Shown one piece after another: positions 52,695 to 61,561 of a DNA stretch of 64,000 nt. A model generated the notes under the pieces. That model was not told the origin of the DNA and did no database searches. It saw only the letters and a program-made list of their open reading frames with translations. This DNA comes from Candidatus Methanomicula labiotermitis (GTDB lineage: Archaea; Thermoplasmatota; Thermoplasmata; Methanomassiliicoccales; Methanomethylophilaceae). The stretch is from positions 1 through 64,000 of the forward strand of contig WQZU01000002.1 of the NCBI GenBank assembly GCA_009780575.1, written 5' to 3'. The translations under genes and the position numbers were made by a program. The first letter of the stretch is position 1; every line of letters starts with the position of its first letter.

Positions 52695-53263
52695 CACCTG
52701 TTACCGGAAACCCTTCTTACTTTTCTTTTTGACATGGTGTCCTTCTTCTTTTCCAACGCTTTGAGATACTTCTCACGGCTGCCTCCGAACTCGGCAAACG
52801 CCAGGAACATCATGGCCAGACATATTATCATGACGATGAACACAATGTATCTTACGTCCAGGTTAAGCGTCATCGACGATATGCCGTCCGCCACGCTTCC
52901 CATCTCCACGGTGAAGATGCCGCCCTGGGACGCTATCCATATCCATGCTCCGAGATAGAAAGTGAAGAGGATCCTGAACGGTATCTTCGCGTAGCTGCCG
53001 GATCTGTAGAACCCGACGGGTATCGAGAGAAGGATCAAAGGTACGGCATATTTCATAAGATCTGATACGGTATCCCACATTCCGTACTCCATTGCTCCGG
53101 CATTGCCGATGGCGATCTGCTCAAGGCCGCCGGATGCGTATAAGGCGACAGTGTACGGTAAAACGATGAACATGCTTATTGCGATGATAAGCGACAGCAT
53201 CGCACCGAGGAGTGTTCCGTTCTCAAGCGAGAAATCTGTTCGTATGTCCCTGAGAAGCGTCAT
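52694..53263 (-). CDS. hypothetical integral membrane protein
   Basis: A 189-residue protein with four predicted membrane helices (about 18-40, 66-85, 94-113 and 132-155) and a basic C-terminus (KKKDTMSKRKVRR). No family recognised. ATG 53263 overlaps the preceding stop as ATGA, with GAGGTGG five bases upstream; GTG 53272 is rejected. Second gene of the operon. Confidence 0.8.
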   Translation of the reverse strand: MTLLRDIRTDFSLENGTLLGAMLSLIIAISMFIVLPYTVALYASGGLEQIAIGNAGAMEYGMWDTVSDLMKYAVPLILLSIPVGFYRSGSYAKIPFRILFTFYLGAWIWIASQGGIFTVEMGSVADGISSMTLNLDVRYIVFIVMIICLAMMFLAFAEFGGSREKYLKALEKKKDTMSKRKVRRVSGNR

Positions 53264-54087
53264 TGAGGCCACCTCTCATAGAGCATACCGAGCACACCTG
53301 TTATCAGGTCCGTCTGTTCCGCAGTCAGCATGATGTTGCCGCCGCCGTAATTCACGTTGATGCCGCCAAGCTCATTCCGAGGAGCATCTTTGACAGCATA
53401 CATGAGAGAAGCGGCCGCCGAGATGCTCAGATCAACATGATACGCTTCGTTCTCTGATTTTATGGTCAGATCGAAATCCGCGTTGCCGATGCTGCCGGAT
53501 AAGGCGGCAGAGGGCATAGATTCGAGAAGAGTGTCGATCATACCGTTCTTAGGAAGAATGAATTCCGCTGTCAACCTGTTCTCGCTGATCTCCTTATCGT
53601 TTATCACTATCGGAGATCCGCCGTCAACGATCGGAATATTGACGCTTGCGGCAACGGATATCATTCCGCCGAGCGTTGAAGCGTAAATGTTGACGGTAAT
53701 GACGCTGTTACCGTGATCCAAAGAACCGAGCATCATCATCATGACCGTTGTAAGCGGTATCTCCGCATAGAAGGTGTATTCGGCGCTTGATTTCTTCGGT
53801 ATCGTCATTATATCGCTTTCATAGACGATGAACGTATTTCCGCCGGAGGTCATCCATATATCCGCTCGAAACCCGGTTATGTCAAAAGTCAGGTCCGCGT
53901 CGATGTTCACGCTCATCCGCATCGTGAACGTGTGCGTGTCTTCGTCATATTCCATGCTCGTTGAGTCATCAACATCAATGCTGAGGCCTCCCGTTGCCAT
54001 CGGTAACACGGTAAGCAGAAGCAATGCGACCAATGCGATCTGCATCGCTGCCACCACTGTTTTAGGGATAGCGGACAAGGAACTCAT
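53260..54087 (-). CDS. hypothetical secreted or anchored beta-rich protein
   Basis: A 275-residue protein with an N-terminal hydrophobic segment (about 10-33, signal peptide or anchor) followed by a beta-rich extracellular part with alternating hydrophobic residues. A hydrophobic stretch ATVMMMMLGSLDHG-like near 120 may be a second helix. No family recognised. It is the first gene of an operon with the membrane protein and the Cys-containing protein, each linked by ATGA-type overlap; the three may form a membrane complex, which is inference from organisation only. Confidence 0.75.
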   Translation of the reverse strand: MSSLSAIPKTVVAAMQIALVALLLLTVLPMATGGLSIDVDDSTSMEYDEDTHTFTMRMSVNIDADLTFDITGFRADIWMTSGGNTFIVYESDIMTIPKKSSAEYTFYAEIPLTTVMMMMLGSLDHGNSVITVNIYASTLGGMISVAASVNIPIVDGGSPIVINDKEISENRLTAEFILPKNGMIDTLLESMPSAALSGSIGNADFDLTIKSENEAYHVDLSISAAASLMYAVKDAPRNELGGINVNYGGGNIMLTAEQTDLITGVLGMLYERWPQ

Positions 54088-54266
54088 GGTGTTTCGGAAG
54101 ATTATGCGTTATATAACACTTACCGAATGCGCGCTTCTCATCACCGTTCGGTAAGAATCGGGGAATAATACATTGAACGCGAATATTCGACGCGGTCATG
54201 AGACATATTCTTTAAAAACAGATCAAAGTGCAAAGTTTGTATACTGATACGTTAATCGCATGACGA

Positions 54267-54761
54267 ATGGCAGACATAATGATACGCAAAAGGAAACGTC
54301 TGAGGTCAAAAGAGGTCAAAGCGTATCATGAGGATATCGAAAGAACGCTGGGCGTAGCGCCGTTCACGGCGGACGATGCGGTCGACCTCGCCGAAAGCAG
54401 CGAATTCAACGTGATATACGTGAACGGCGAGATTCTGGCAATGATATACGAAGGAAAGGCATTCCTGACCGTCCGCGGTCTTCTGAAATACAGACCGCAA
54501 AAGAAATTCGTGACCGTGGACATGGGCGCCGTTCCTTACGTGACCAACGGTGCGGACATAATGGCACCCGGGATCGTTGATGCGGACCCGGACATCTTGA
54601 CAGGCGATATGGTATGGATACGCGATGTGAAGAACCTGGTTCCGCTGGCGGTCGGAGTCTCATCCGTTTCGGGGGAAGCCCTGAAAAAAGGCGGAAAAGG
54701 TAAAGTGATCAGGACGGTGCACAATTTCGGGGACAAGCTCTGGAAATCGGACGAACGGTGA
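54267..54761 (+). CDS. PUA-domain RNA-binding protein (MCTS1-like)
   Basis: A 164-residue archaeal protein with an N-terminal pre-PUA domain (about 1-80) and a C-terminal PUA domain (about 80-155, including VPYVTNGADIMAPGIVDAD). It resembles eukaryotic MCT-1/Tma20, which act in translation re-initiation and recycling. TTGTATACT at 54237-54245 gives leaderless spacing to ATG 54267. sepF follows 4 bases after the stop. Confidence 0.9.
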   Translation: MADIMIRKRKRLRSKEVKAYHEDIERTLGVAPFTADDAVDLAESSEFNVIYVNGEILAMIYEGKAFLTVRGLLKYRPQKKFVTVDMGAVPYVTNGADIMAPGIVDADPDILTGDMVWIRDVKNLVPLAVGVSSVSGEALKKGGKGKVIRTVHNFGDKLWKSDER

Positions 54762-54765
54762 AGAG

Positions 54766-55131
54766 ATGGGATTAAGGAAAAGAAAAGGTAAGGGTTCCGT
54801 TGTGGAGCCGAAAGGATTCATCGATCTTACGGAAATGCCGCTCATCGTTCCGGCCGAGACGGATGCAAGAGTGAAAATAATCGAAGTTCGTACATTTGAA
54901 GATCTGTCCGTACCGGCGGAACTTGCATACAAGGGGAACATCCTTTTCATACGCTGTACTCTTCCCGAGGAGAACAGGAAGGGCGCAATGGAGACCATAA
55001 CCGCCGAACTGAAGAGGATAGCGAAGGACTGCGGAGGCGATATGGTGATAATCGGCGACAGTTCCGTTCTCCTGACAACGAACGGCGTGAAGATAGACAA
55101 CATGATATCGAAGAGGAAGAAAAAGGCATGA
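54766..55131 (+). CDS. sepF: archaeal SepF cell-division protein
   Basis: A 121-residue SepF-family protein, the membrane anchor of FtsZ in archaea with FtsZ-based division. The core contains FIDLTEMPLIVPAETDARVK, EVRTFEDLSVPAELAYKGNI and the GGDMVIIGDSSVLLTTNGV end. The N-terminus (MGLRKRKGKGSVV) is short and basic; a strong amphipathic membrane helix is less evident than in described archaeal SepF. ftsZ is not in the window. It overlaps the HD phosphohydrolase by ATGA. Confidence 0.9.
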   Translation: MGLRKRKGKGSVVEPKGFIDLTEMPLIVPAETDARVKIIEVRTFEDLSVPAELAYKGNILFIRCTLPEENRKGAMETITAELKRIAKDCGGDMVIIGDSSVLLTTNGVKIDNMISKRKKKA

Positions 55132-56438
55132 CCTCCGAAAAAGTGATACACGACCCGCTGCACGGGAGCATTGCGGTCAGCGGTATTTTTCATAAGATAT
55201 TGTCAAGGCATGAGATGCAGAGGCTGCACAACGTCAAACAGCTGGGAATGGCAAACACTGTGTTCCCCGGCGCTAACCACACAAGACTGGAACACAGTCT
55301 GGGAACATATCATCTTGCAGGAAGGATGGGCAAGGCGATCGGGCTGAGCGATGATGACATAAGGCACGTATGTACGGCCGCAATGCTCCACGACATCTGC
55401 CATCTGCCGTTCTCGCACAATCTCTCGGAACTGTTCGAGAATCGCACAGGATCCGATCACATGGAGTTGGCGAGATCTCTGATAAAAGGAACGATATCGA
55501 CATATCCGGAACGCGACGAGGACCTTCTCGGAGGAACCGGCACCATAGCGGAGATGCTTGAGGCCGAAGGCATATCATCGGACCTCGTCTGCGATCTGAT
55601 AGCCAACCCGAGGTCCGCCGTAGGAAGTTTGGATGCGTTCATGCAGGACGGCGAGAAACGGTCGTTCTTTCCTTCAAAGGATTATCTGCATCAGATAATC
55701 CACGGACCGGTGGATGCGGACCAGATGGATTATCTGCTGCGTGATTCGCACTACACGGGCGTGGCGCATGGTTCAATAGACACGGAAAGGCTGCTTACTC
55801 AGATGAAAGTTCACAACAACACCATCGTACTGGAAAGAGGAGGAGTGGCCGCGGCGGAAGGACTGATGGTGTCGCGCGCGCTGATGTATTCTTCCGTCTA
55901 TCTGAATAAAACGGTCCGCATAGCGGAGATAATGCTCTCAAAGGCAACGGAATTATCGGACGTTGACATGGAAACGTTGCATCTGATGGACGATTCGGAC
56001 CTCAGAAACGAACTCATGAGACAAAAAGGCAGATCATCGGAGATAATGAGGTCACTTATCCTCAGAAGGCTTTACAAAAAGGCGTTCTCCGCATATTCGA
56101 TCGATCTCGATGAGGATCAAATACGCAAGATCGTCAAATATTCCAAATACGGGGACAAAAAAAGATTGGAAGGCGAAATAGCGGAGGAATCAGGAATAGA
56201 TTATTCAGAGGTTATCGTTGACATACCCTCGAGATCGTCGCTCCTGTCCAACGTCAAAATAGGGAAGACGGACGTATCGATACTCTACGACGGCAGAGTG
56301 CGGCCGATAACCCGGATCTCGCCGGTTGCCAAGGCGCTTCAGAGCCGCGACACATTCGACCGGGCGATCACGGTCTCATCGCCGGAAAGGTACAGGGAAC
56401 GTGTAAGAAAGACAACGGAATCGATACTCAGCCTTTGA
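55128..56438 (+). CDS. HD-domain phosphohydrolase (dNTPase-like)
   Basis: A 436-residue protein of the COG1078/SAMHD1-like group of metal-dependent phosphohydrolases. Ligands are visible: His56 in NHTRLEHSLG, His88-Asp89 in AAMLHDICHLPFSH, and a later Asp in DADQMDYLLRDSHYTG. Members hydrolyse dNTPs or related nucleotides. It starts inside the 3' end of sepF and its last 11 bases overlap rtcB in convergent orientation, an unusual 3' overlap of coding regions. Confidence 0.93.
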   Translation: MTSEKVIHDPLHGSIAVSGIFHKILSRHEMQRLHNVKQLGMANTVFPGANHTRLEHSLGTYHLAGRMGKAIGLSDDDIRHVCTAAMLHDICHLPFSHNLSELFENRTGSDHMELARSLIKGTISTYPERDEDLLGGTGTIAEMLEAEGISSDLVCDLIANPRSAVGSLDAFMQDGEKRSFFPSKDYLHQIIHGPVDADQMDYLLRDSHYTGVAHGSIDTERLLTQMKVHNNTIVLERGGVAAAEGLMVSRALMYSSVYLNKTVRIAEIMLSKATELSDVDMETLHLMDDSDLRNELMRQKGRSSEIMRSLILRRLYKKAFSAYSIDLDEDQIRKIVKYSKYGDKKRLEGEIAEESGIDYSEVIVDIPSRSSLLSNVKIGKTDVSILYDGRVRPITRISPVAKALQSRDTFDRAITVSSPERYRERVRKTTESILSL

Positions 56439-57879
56439 CAACACCCAGCGGCCTGAGCTTCGCAACCTTTCCGGTAAGGCCGGCGTTGCATACCACCGAA
56501 ACAACCCGGTCAACGTCCTTATACGCTTCCGGAGCCTCGTCAAGCACACTCTGGTCAGTTCCGCTTTTCAGATATATGTTACGATCTTTCATCGATCTCC
56601 GGAGATCGTCAACGCTCAGGCGGTCGAATGCGGCCTTCCTTGACATCTTCCTCCCGGCGCCGTGACATGATGATCCGAAGCTTTCCGACATCGCGCCCGG
56701 AAGTCCGACAAGCACATATGTTCCTGCAGACATATCTCCCGGAACTATGACCGGCTGACCTACGTTACGGTACATCTGCGGAACATCGGCGTGGCCTGCG
56801 GGGAATGCGCGCGTTGCTCCTTTCCGGTGCACAAGGACATCCGTTCTCTTTCCGTCAACGTCATGCGTTTCCTTTTTCGCTATGTTGTGCGCAACATCGT
56901 AAACAACATTCATTCCCATATTCTCCGCACTGTCTTTCATAACGGACTCAAACGATCCGCGTATCCAGTGCGTTATCATCTGCCGGTTGGCCCACGCATA
57001 GTTTGCGCCGCATGACATCGCCTTGTAATACGAACTCCCTTCCGCAGACGAAAGAGGAGCACATGCCAGCTGCCGGTCCGGAAGTTCTATCCTGTTCTTC
57101 CTGACGTATTGTTCCATGATCTGCAGATGGTCGGTCGCTATCTGATGTCCGCATCCGCGCGACCCGCAGTGCACCGTTATTGTTATCTGACCTTCCTCAA
57201 GGCCGAACGCATTTGCGGCGCTCTCGTCGTAAATCTTCTCAACGACGTCTATCTCAATGAAATGATTCCCGGAACCGAGCGAACCCACCTGTCCGAATCC
57301 CCTTTTCACCGCTTTGTCGCTGACGGACCCGGGGTCGGCATCGATCATCTGTCCTCTCTCTTCGGTCACGTCAAGGTCCGATTCCCATCCGTAACCGTTC
57401 TCAACGGCCCATTTCGAACCGCTGATCAATATCTCTTCGATCGATCTTGCGTTTATCTTCTCAACGCCTTTGGATCCCAGCCCGGACGGTATGTTCTTGT
57501 AAAGTTCATCGGTAAGTTCGTTTATCTTACCGCTGACGTCATCGGTCCGTAAATCTGTCCTTACAAGCCTGACGCCGCAATTGATGTCAAAACCTATCCC
57601 TCCCGGAGATATGCATCCGTCATTGGCGTCAACGGCGGCAACGCCGCCTATCGGGAAGCCGTAACCCCAATGCACATCCGGCATAGCCAGTGAACTTCCC
57701 GCGATCCCGGGAAGGCAAGCGACATTCGCCGCCTGCTGCGGAGCGTTGTCCGCCATGATCTGCGGGATCATGGATTCATCGGCAAAGATCACGGCGTTTG
57801 TTCTCATACCCTTTACGTGACCTTTCGGGATCTCCCAGCGGTTATCATCCAATTTGTTAAGGGAACCTTTCCATGTCAT
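56428..57879 (-). CDS. rtcB: RNA-splicing ligase RtcB
   Basis: A 483-residue RtcB that joins tRNA halves after intron removal, using GTP and Mn2+. Active-site segments are present: FDINCGVRLVRTD, GSLGSGNHFIEID, VHCGSRGCGH and the SCHGAGRKMSR segment containing the guanylylated histidine. No intein is inserted, although RtcB is a common intein host. Convergent 11-base overlap with the HD gene. Confidence 0.97.
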   Translation of the reverse strand: MTWKGSLNKLDDNRWEIPKGHVKGMRTNAVIFADESMIPQIMADNAPQQAANVACLPGIAGSSLAMPDVHWGYGFPIGGVAAVDANDGCISPGGIGFDINCGVRLVRTDLRTDDVSGKINELTDELYKNIPSGLGSKGVEKINARSIEEILISGSKWAVENGYGWESDLDVTEERGQMIDADPGSVSDKAVKRGFGQVGSLGSGNHFIEIDVVEKIYDESAANAFGLEEGQITITVHCGSRGCGHQIATDHLQIMEQYVRKNRIELPDRQLACAPLSSAEGSSYYKAMSCGANYAWANRQMITHWIRGSFESVMKDSAENMGMNVVYDVAHNIAKKETHDVDGKRTDVLVHRKGATRAFPAGHADVPQMYRNVGQPVIVPGDMSAGTYVLVGLPGAMSESFGSSCHGAGRKMSRKAAFDRLSVDDLRRSMKDRNIYLKSGTDQSVLDEAPEAYKDVDRVVSVVCNAGLTGKVAKLRPLGVVKG

Positions 57880-57931
57880 CTCTCATCAAAGTATAATATC
57901 ACAACGGATATAATAAAACAGGACACGGAAG

Positions 57932-58006
57932 GGCCGGGACCGAGATTTGAACCCGAGTCAAGGGATCCACAGTCCCCTAGGATAACCAAGCTACCCCATC
58001 CCGGCC
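57932..58006 (-). tRNA. tRNA-His (GTG)
   Basis: The minus strand folds as a complete cloverleaf: acceptor GCCGGGA/TCCCGGC, D-arm with GGGGTAGCTTGGTTATCC, anticodon stem GGGGA/TCCCT with loop containing GTG, and T-arm CTCGGGTTCAAATCTCGG-like. The base at 58006 encodes the extra G-1 typical of tRNA-His, opposite discriminator C at 57932. No intron is present and CCA is not encoded. Confidence 0.95.
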
Positions 58007-58131
58007 ATGTGTGCCCGCTCCATCGCATAGATGTAGATAAAAGTTTTCCATCGAAATTCAGCGGAGTTTTACGCCGTTCGCTTCATTTTTGAAGGAAATG
58101 ATTATTATATGATATCGATTCTGATAGTATC

Positions 58132-59046
58132 ATGAAGAAAAGGGATCTGATATCGGTCCTTGACATGAAGGACGATATGCCGGAACTGATAGACCTCGCC
58201 ATCAAACTGAAAAGCGAGCGCGGCCGGCACGGAGCGCCGCTTGAAGGCAAAACGTTGGCGATGATATTCGAGAAGCCGAGCACACGTACAAGAATCTCAT
58301 TCGGGGTCGCGATAAGCGAACTCGGCGGTAATCCTCTGTACATATCGTCATCGGAGCTGCAGATGGGCCGCGGCGAGACGGTCGAGGACACCGCGAAGGT
58401 CATGAGCAGCCTGGTGCACGGCATAATGTACCGTGCGCTTGATTATAAGATAATGGACGAGGTCGGATTACACGCAACCGTTCCGGTGATAAGCGGTCTC
58501 GACAACCTCGAGCATCCGTGCCAAGCATTGGCCGACATGGTAACCGTCAAAGAAAAGAAAGGTAAGCTCAAAGGACTCAAGTTCGTATTCCTCGGCGACG
58601 GTAACAACGTTTGCAACTCTTTGATGTACGCATGCGCGATCCTCGGTATCGATATGGTGGTCGCGTGCCCCGCGGTGCGTATGCCGAACGCTGAGATAAT
58701 GCTGAAGGCGTCGCGCATAGCGGACGAGAACGGATGCAGTATATCGGCAAACGTTGAGCCGCTGGAAGCATGCAGGGATGCCGACGTCCTCTATACGGAC
58801 ACATGGATCTCAATGGGCGACACGATCCCGCGTGAGGACGCTCTCCGCATATTCCGGAAGTATCAGCTCAATTCAGAATTGCTTTCAGTTGCAAAGAAGG
58901 ACTGCATCGCGATGCACTGCCTTCCGGCGCACCGCGGCGAAGAGATAACAGCGGAAGTGATCGACGGGCCGCAGAGCGTTGTGTTCGACCAGGCGGAGAA
59001 CCGCCTGCATGCGCAGAAAGCGATACTTTACAAACTGCTCAAGTGA
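58132..59046 (+). CDS. argF: ornithine carbamoyltransferase
   Basis: A 304-residue anabolic enzyme of the arginine pathway that makes citrulline. Carbamoyl-phosphate motif STRTR is at 50-54, HPCQ at 128-131 and the ornithine-specific HCLPAHRGEE near the C-terminus. TTATTATATG at 58101-58110 gives leaderless spacing to ATG 58132. Its last 8 bases overlap the convergent DHH gene. It stands alone, away from other arg genes. Confidence 0.97.
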   Translation: MKKRDLISVLDMKDDMPELIDLAIKLKSERGRHGAPLEGKTLAMIFEKPSTRTRISFGVAISELGGNPLYISSSELQMGRGETVEDTAKVMSSLVHGIMYRALDYKIMDEVGLHATVPVISGLDNLEHPCQALADMVTVKEKKGKLKGLKFVFLGDGNNVCNSLMYACAILGIDMVVACPAVRMPNAEIMLKASRIADENGCSISANVEPLEACRDADVLYTDTWISMGDTIPREDALRIFRKYQLNSELLSVAKKDCIAMHCLPAHRGEEITAEVIDGPQSVVFDQAENRLHAQKAILYKLLK

Positions 59047-60463
59047 TCTGCGAAGCGATTATCCTTTCTATCATGTGAAGGAAATCATATTCCCTGCCTG
59101 CAGGTATGGTTGCGCCTGCCGCCACATTATGGCCGCCTCCGAAACCGCCTACGTGTTCCGCGGCCGTTTTCACGGCAAAGGAAAGATCCAGACCTTTTAT
59201 CACGAGGCTTTTATCAGCTCTCGCCGATACCTTAACGCCGTCATCGGCGTTCGCGAACGCTATCATCGGTTTGTCGTTTCTGACTCCGTCAAGACCGAGG
59301 ATCATCCCGGCGGCTATGCCTACGACGGTGTCCCGTATCTCGCCGTGCGCATGGAAATACTGGACCCATTCACGCTCACGGACAAGATTCTTCTGCCTGA
59401 TGAGATTCATAGCAATGGACAGCTGTTTCTTGTGCTCGCTTCTGTTCTTCGCGGCATCGCTCAGCGCATTCTTGTCACCGAGACATATCCGCATGCCCAC
59501 GGGAGCATCATCGTAACGGCCGCATGAATTGAGCAGGGTGGCAAACTCTTTCGCATCCCTCAGTTCTGATCGTTTTTTTGATCCGGTAAGCGTGCAGACC
59601 TCTCCCATAAGCCTCTCGGCGGATGAACCGGACCTTTCAAGGATCTCGATAAGCGATATCTTGACAGCGTCCTTCTCATTATCGTCAAGATCGTTCCATG
59701 CTCTCCATGTACCGTTGTCCTTCAGATCGATGTTCAGATCGGTGAAGAATTTTGAACATCCGGTCCCGTCGGAGGTCAGTCCCGGGATAACGGGATCGTT
59801 GCAGTATTGTATGAACTGCGTCAGCGGCCTCGTTTCGCGTCCGAATAACCTGAGATCATTATCAACAGTGATATCGCCGTTATCAGCGGCGTCGGACAAT
59901 ATCCTCCTGTTGTATCCGGTGAATCTCAAGTGGGCATGATCCTGGACGTCTCCGGTGGCGCCGATGATTGCCAGATATGCAAGATCCTTGTTATTCGGGT
60001 CGATCTGTTTCGATATGACGTATGTAACGCCCGCGCCGCTTATCTCTCCGGACCCGTCCATACCGCAGCAGTGAGGGTTCACGTGCACGAGACCGGAAAA
60101 ATCAAAAAGCGATGTCTGACCGGCCATCCATTTCGGATCGGGAACGTGATGGTCCGCAACAACAACGCCCTGACGGGTCAGGTATGAAAGATATCCGCTT
60201 CCGAGATCGACCATCCATACGAGTGATGCGCTGCTTTTGTTGACGTAATCCGCGGACGCCTCATCCATTTTTTTCAAAAAGGTGACGTCATGCGGTTTAC
60301 CAAGACGATCAAGCGTCCTGGACGCTATCGCCGCCGCGGATATACCGTCGGCGTCTATATGCGCAACTATCAGGACGTCGTCCGCATCCTTTATTGCGGC
60401 CGCTGCCCTGGAAGCATCCAGTTCGAACCTCGCATATCTTTCATGATCGTTTGACATTGACAT
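59039..60463 (-). CDS. DHH-family phosphoesterase (RecJ-like)
   Basis: A 474-residue archaeal DHH/DHHA1 protein of the RecJ/GAN group, single-strand exonucleases associated with replication or repair. Metal-binding residues are in AHIDADG (His35, Asp37, Asp39), Asp86 in MVDLGSG and Asp104-His105-His106 in VVADHHVPDP; the DHHA1 part ends GGFGGGHNVAAGATIP. Start at ATG 60463 is chosen over the longer open frame because TTTTTATTG near 60500 fits as TATA. Close to a second phosphoesterase gene, divergently. Confidence 0.88.
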   Translation of the reverse strand: MSMSNDHERYARFELDASRAAAAIKDADDVLIVAHIDADGISAAAIASRTLDRLGKPHDVTFLKKMDEASADYVNKSSASLVWMVDLGSGYLSYLTRQGVVVADHHVPDPKWMAGQTSLFDFSGLVHVNPHCCGMDGSGEISGAGVTYVISKQIDPNNKDLAYLAIIGATGDVQDHAHLRFTGYNRRILSDAADNGDITVDNDLRLFGRETRPLTQFIQYCNDPVIPGLTSDGTGCSKFFTDLNIDLKDNGTWRAWNDLDDNEKDAVKISLIEILERSGSSAERLMGEVCTLTGSKKRSELRDAKEFATLLNSCGRYDDAPVGMRICLGDKNALSDAAKNRSEHKKQLSIAMNLIRQKNLVREREWVQYFHAHGEIRDTVVGIAAGMILGLDGVRNDKPMIAFANADDGVKVSARADKSLVIKGLDLSFAVKTAAEHVGGFGGGHNVAAGATIPAGREYDFLHMIERIIASQIT

Positions 60464-60588
60464 ACCGCATTGATTTCTGCGAGATGCATCAATCAATAAA
60501 AAGGATTCTCATTCAACGGATTGACATGCGGTAATATGAAGCAGCGTCTTCCGTGACTGTTATATCAGTCCATATCATACAAGCAAAC

Positions 60589-61314
60589 GTGGATTCCGTA
60601 GAGATCATTCCCGGCGTAAGAGCATCTAACGACAGATGCCTCATTCTGGACGACGGACCGACGGTGGTTATAGGAGACCTGCATCTCGGATACGAGAGGG
60701 CGCTTGAAGGCGAAGGAATATATCTGCCGAGAGTGAACACGGACTCCATACGAAACTCGCTCAACCGGATCATCTGCAGATATGAGCCGAAACGTATTGT
60801 TCTCCTGGGCGACATAAAACACGATTTCACGAGAGTCCCTTACGAATGCAGACTTGAGATAACAAGGATCATAAACATGCTGTCAGCAGCCGCCGAAGTG
60901 ATGATAGTAAAAGGCAATCACGACAATTTCCTTCAGAATATAATTTCGGACACAGGCGTAAAGGTTTTGGAATTCACGGACATAGCCGGTTTCAGGCTGG
61001 AACACGGACATATTGATACGGGAAAGAGGCCGGTGATAATCGGACATGAACATCCTTCCGTCAAGATATCCGATGCGATGAGCGGAAGCATCAAGATACA
61101 ATGCTTCCTGTATTCGGAGGATGCCGGGGTATTGGTGATACCGCCTTTCAGCCCGTTCTCGTCAGGCAGCGATCTTTCATCGGAAGAGTTCATGTCCGCC
61201 GCCTGTAAGAATGCGGACATGAACAATGCGAAGATCTACGGAGTATCGGAAATAGGGATAATCAAATTGGGAACGCTCGGCGAGATCAGAGCGGCAAAAT
61301 GTGAGATTCCCTGA
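60589..61314 (+). CDS. calcineurin-like metallophosphoesterase
   Basis: A 241-residue archaeal phosphoesterase of the YfcE/SbcD-related MPE group. Metal ligands: GDLH (Asp30, His32), LGDIKH (Asp75), GNHD (Asn110, His111), LEHGH (His139, His141) and GHEH (His153, His155). GTG 60589 is preferred: GTTATATCA at about 60558-60566 is a TATA element at the right distance for a leaderless start, whereas GTG 60553 lies upstream of it. In bacteria and archaea such proteins sit next to Lhr-type helicases; none is seen here. Confidence 0.87.
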   Translation: MDSVEIIPGVRASNDRCLILDDGPTVVIGDLHLGYERALEGEGIYLPRVNTDSIRNSLNRIICRYEPKRIVLLGDIKHDFTRVPYECRLEITRIINMLSAAAEVMIVKGNHDNFLQNIISDTGVKVLEFTDIAGFRLEHGHIDTGKRPVIIGHEHPSVKISDAMSGSIKIQCFLYSEDAGVLVIPPFSPFSSGSDLSSEEFMSAACKNADMNNAKIYGVSEIGIIKLGTLGEIRAAKCEIP

Positions 61315-61561
61315 TTAATAATATAAAAAAGCTTCCATCAATATCCATTCGCCGCATAAACACAATCCCTGTTTAAAAAAGAGGTTTTACGGATACCTGG
61401 TAACTTTATACTGGACAGCTATAACGACTGTTATAAGATGAAATAAACGGAGAGTTATAATGAATTGGATAATTCATCCATCCATAAAAGCCTTTATTTA
61501 CGCTCTACCGATACGAGTGCATAACATCTAATTGTTTCAATTACAGATGGAGGAAATCATT
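61315..61561 (+). promoter_or_regulatory. promoter region of the corrinoid protein gene with inverted repeats
   Basis: A TATA-like CTTTATTTA at about 61492-61500 predicts a start near 61520 and a leader of about 45 nt with GGAGGAAAT before ATG 61562. Upstream lie two small inverted repeats: CTATAAC/GTTATAA around GACT (about 61420-61438) and TGAATTGGATAATTCA (61460-61475). They are candidates for substrate-responsive control of methyltransferase genes. Confidence 0.5.

Noticed and set aside
60497-60588. GTG 60553 as start of the phosphoesterase
   Set aside because: It lies upstream of the TATA element GTTATATCA; GTG 60589 has the spacing of a leaderless start.
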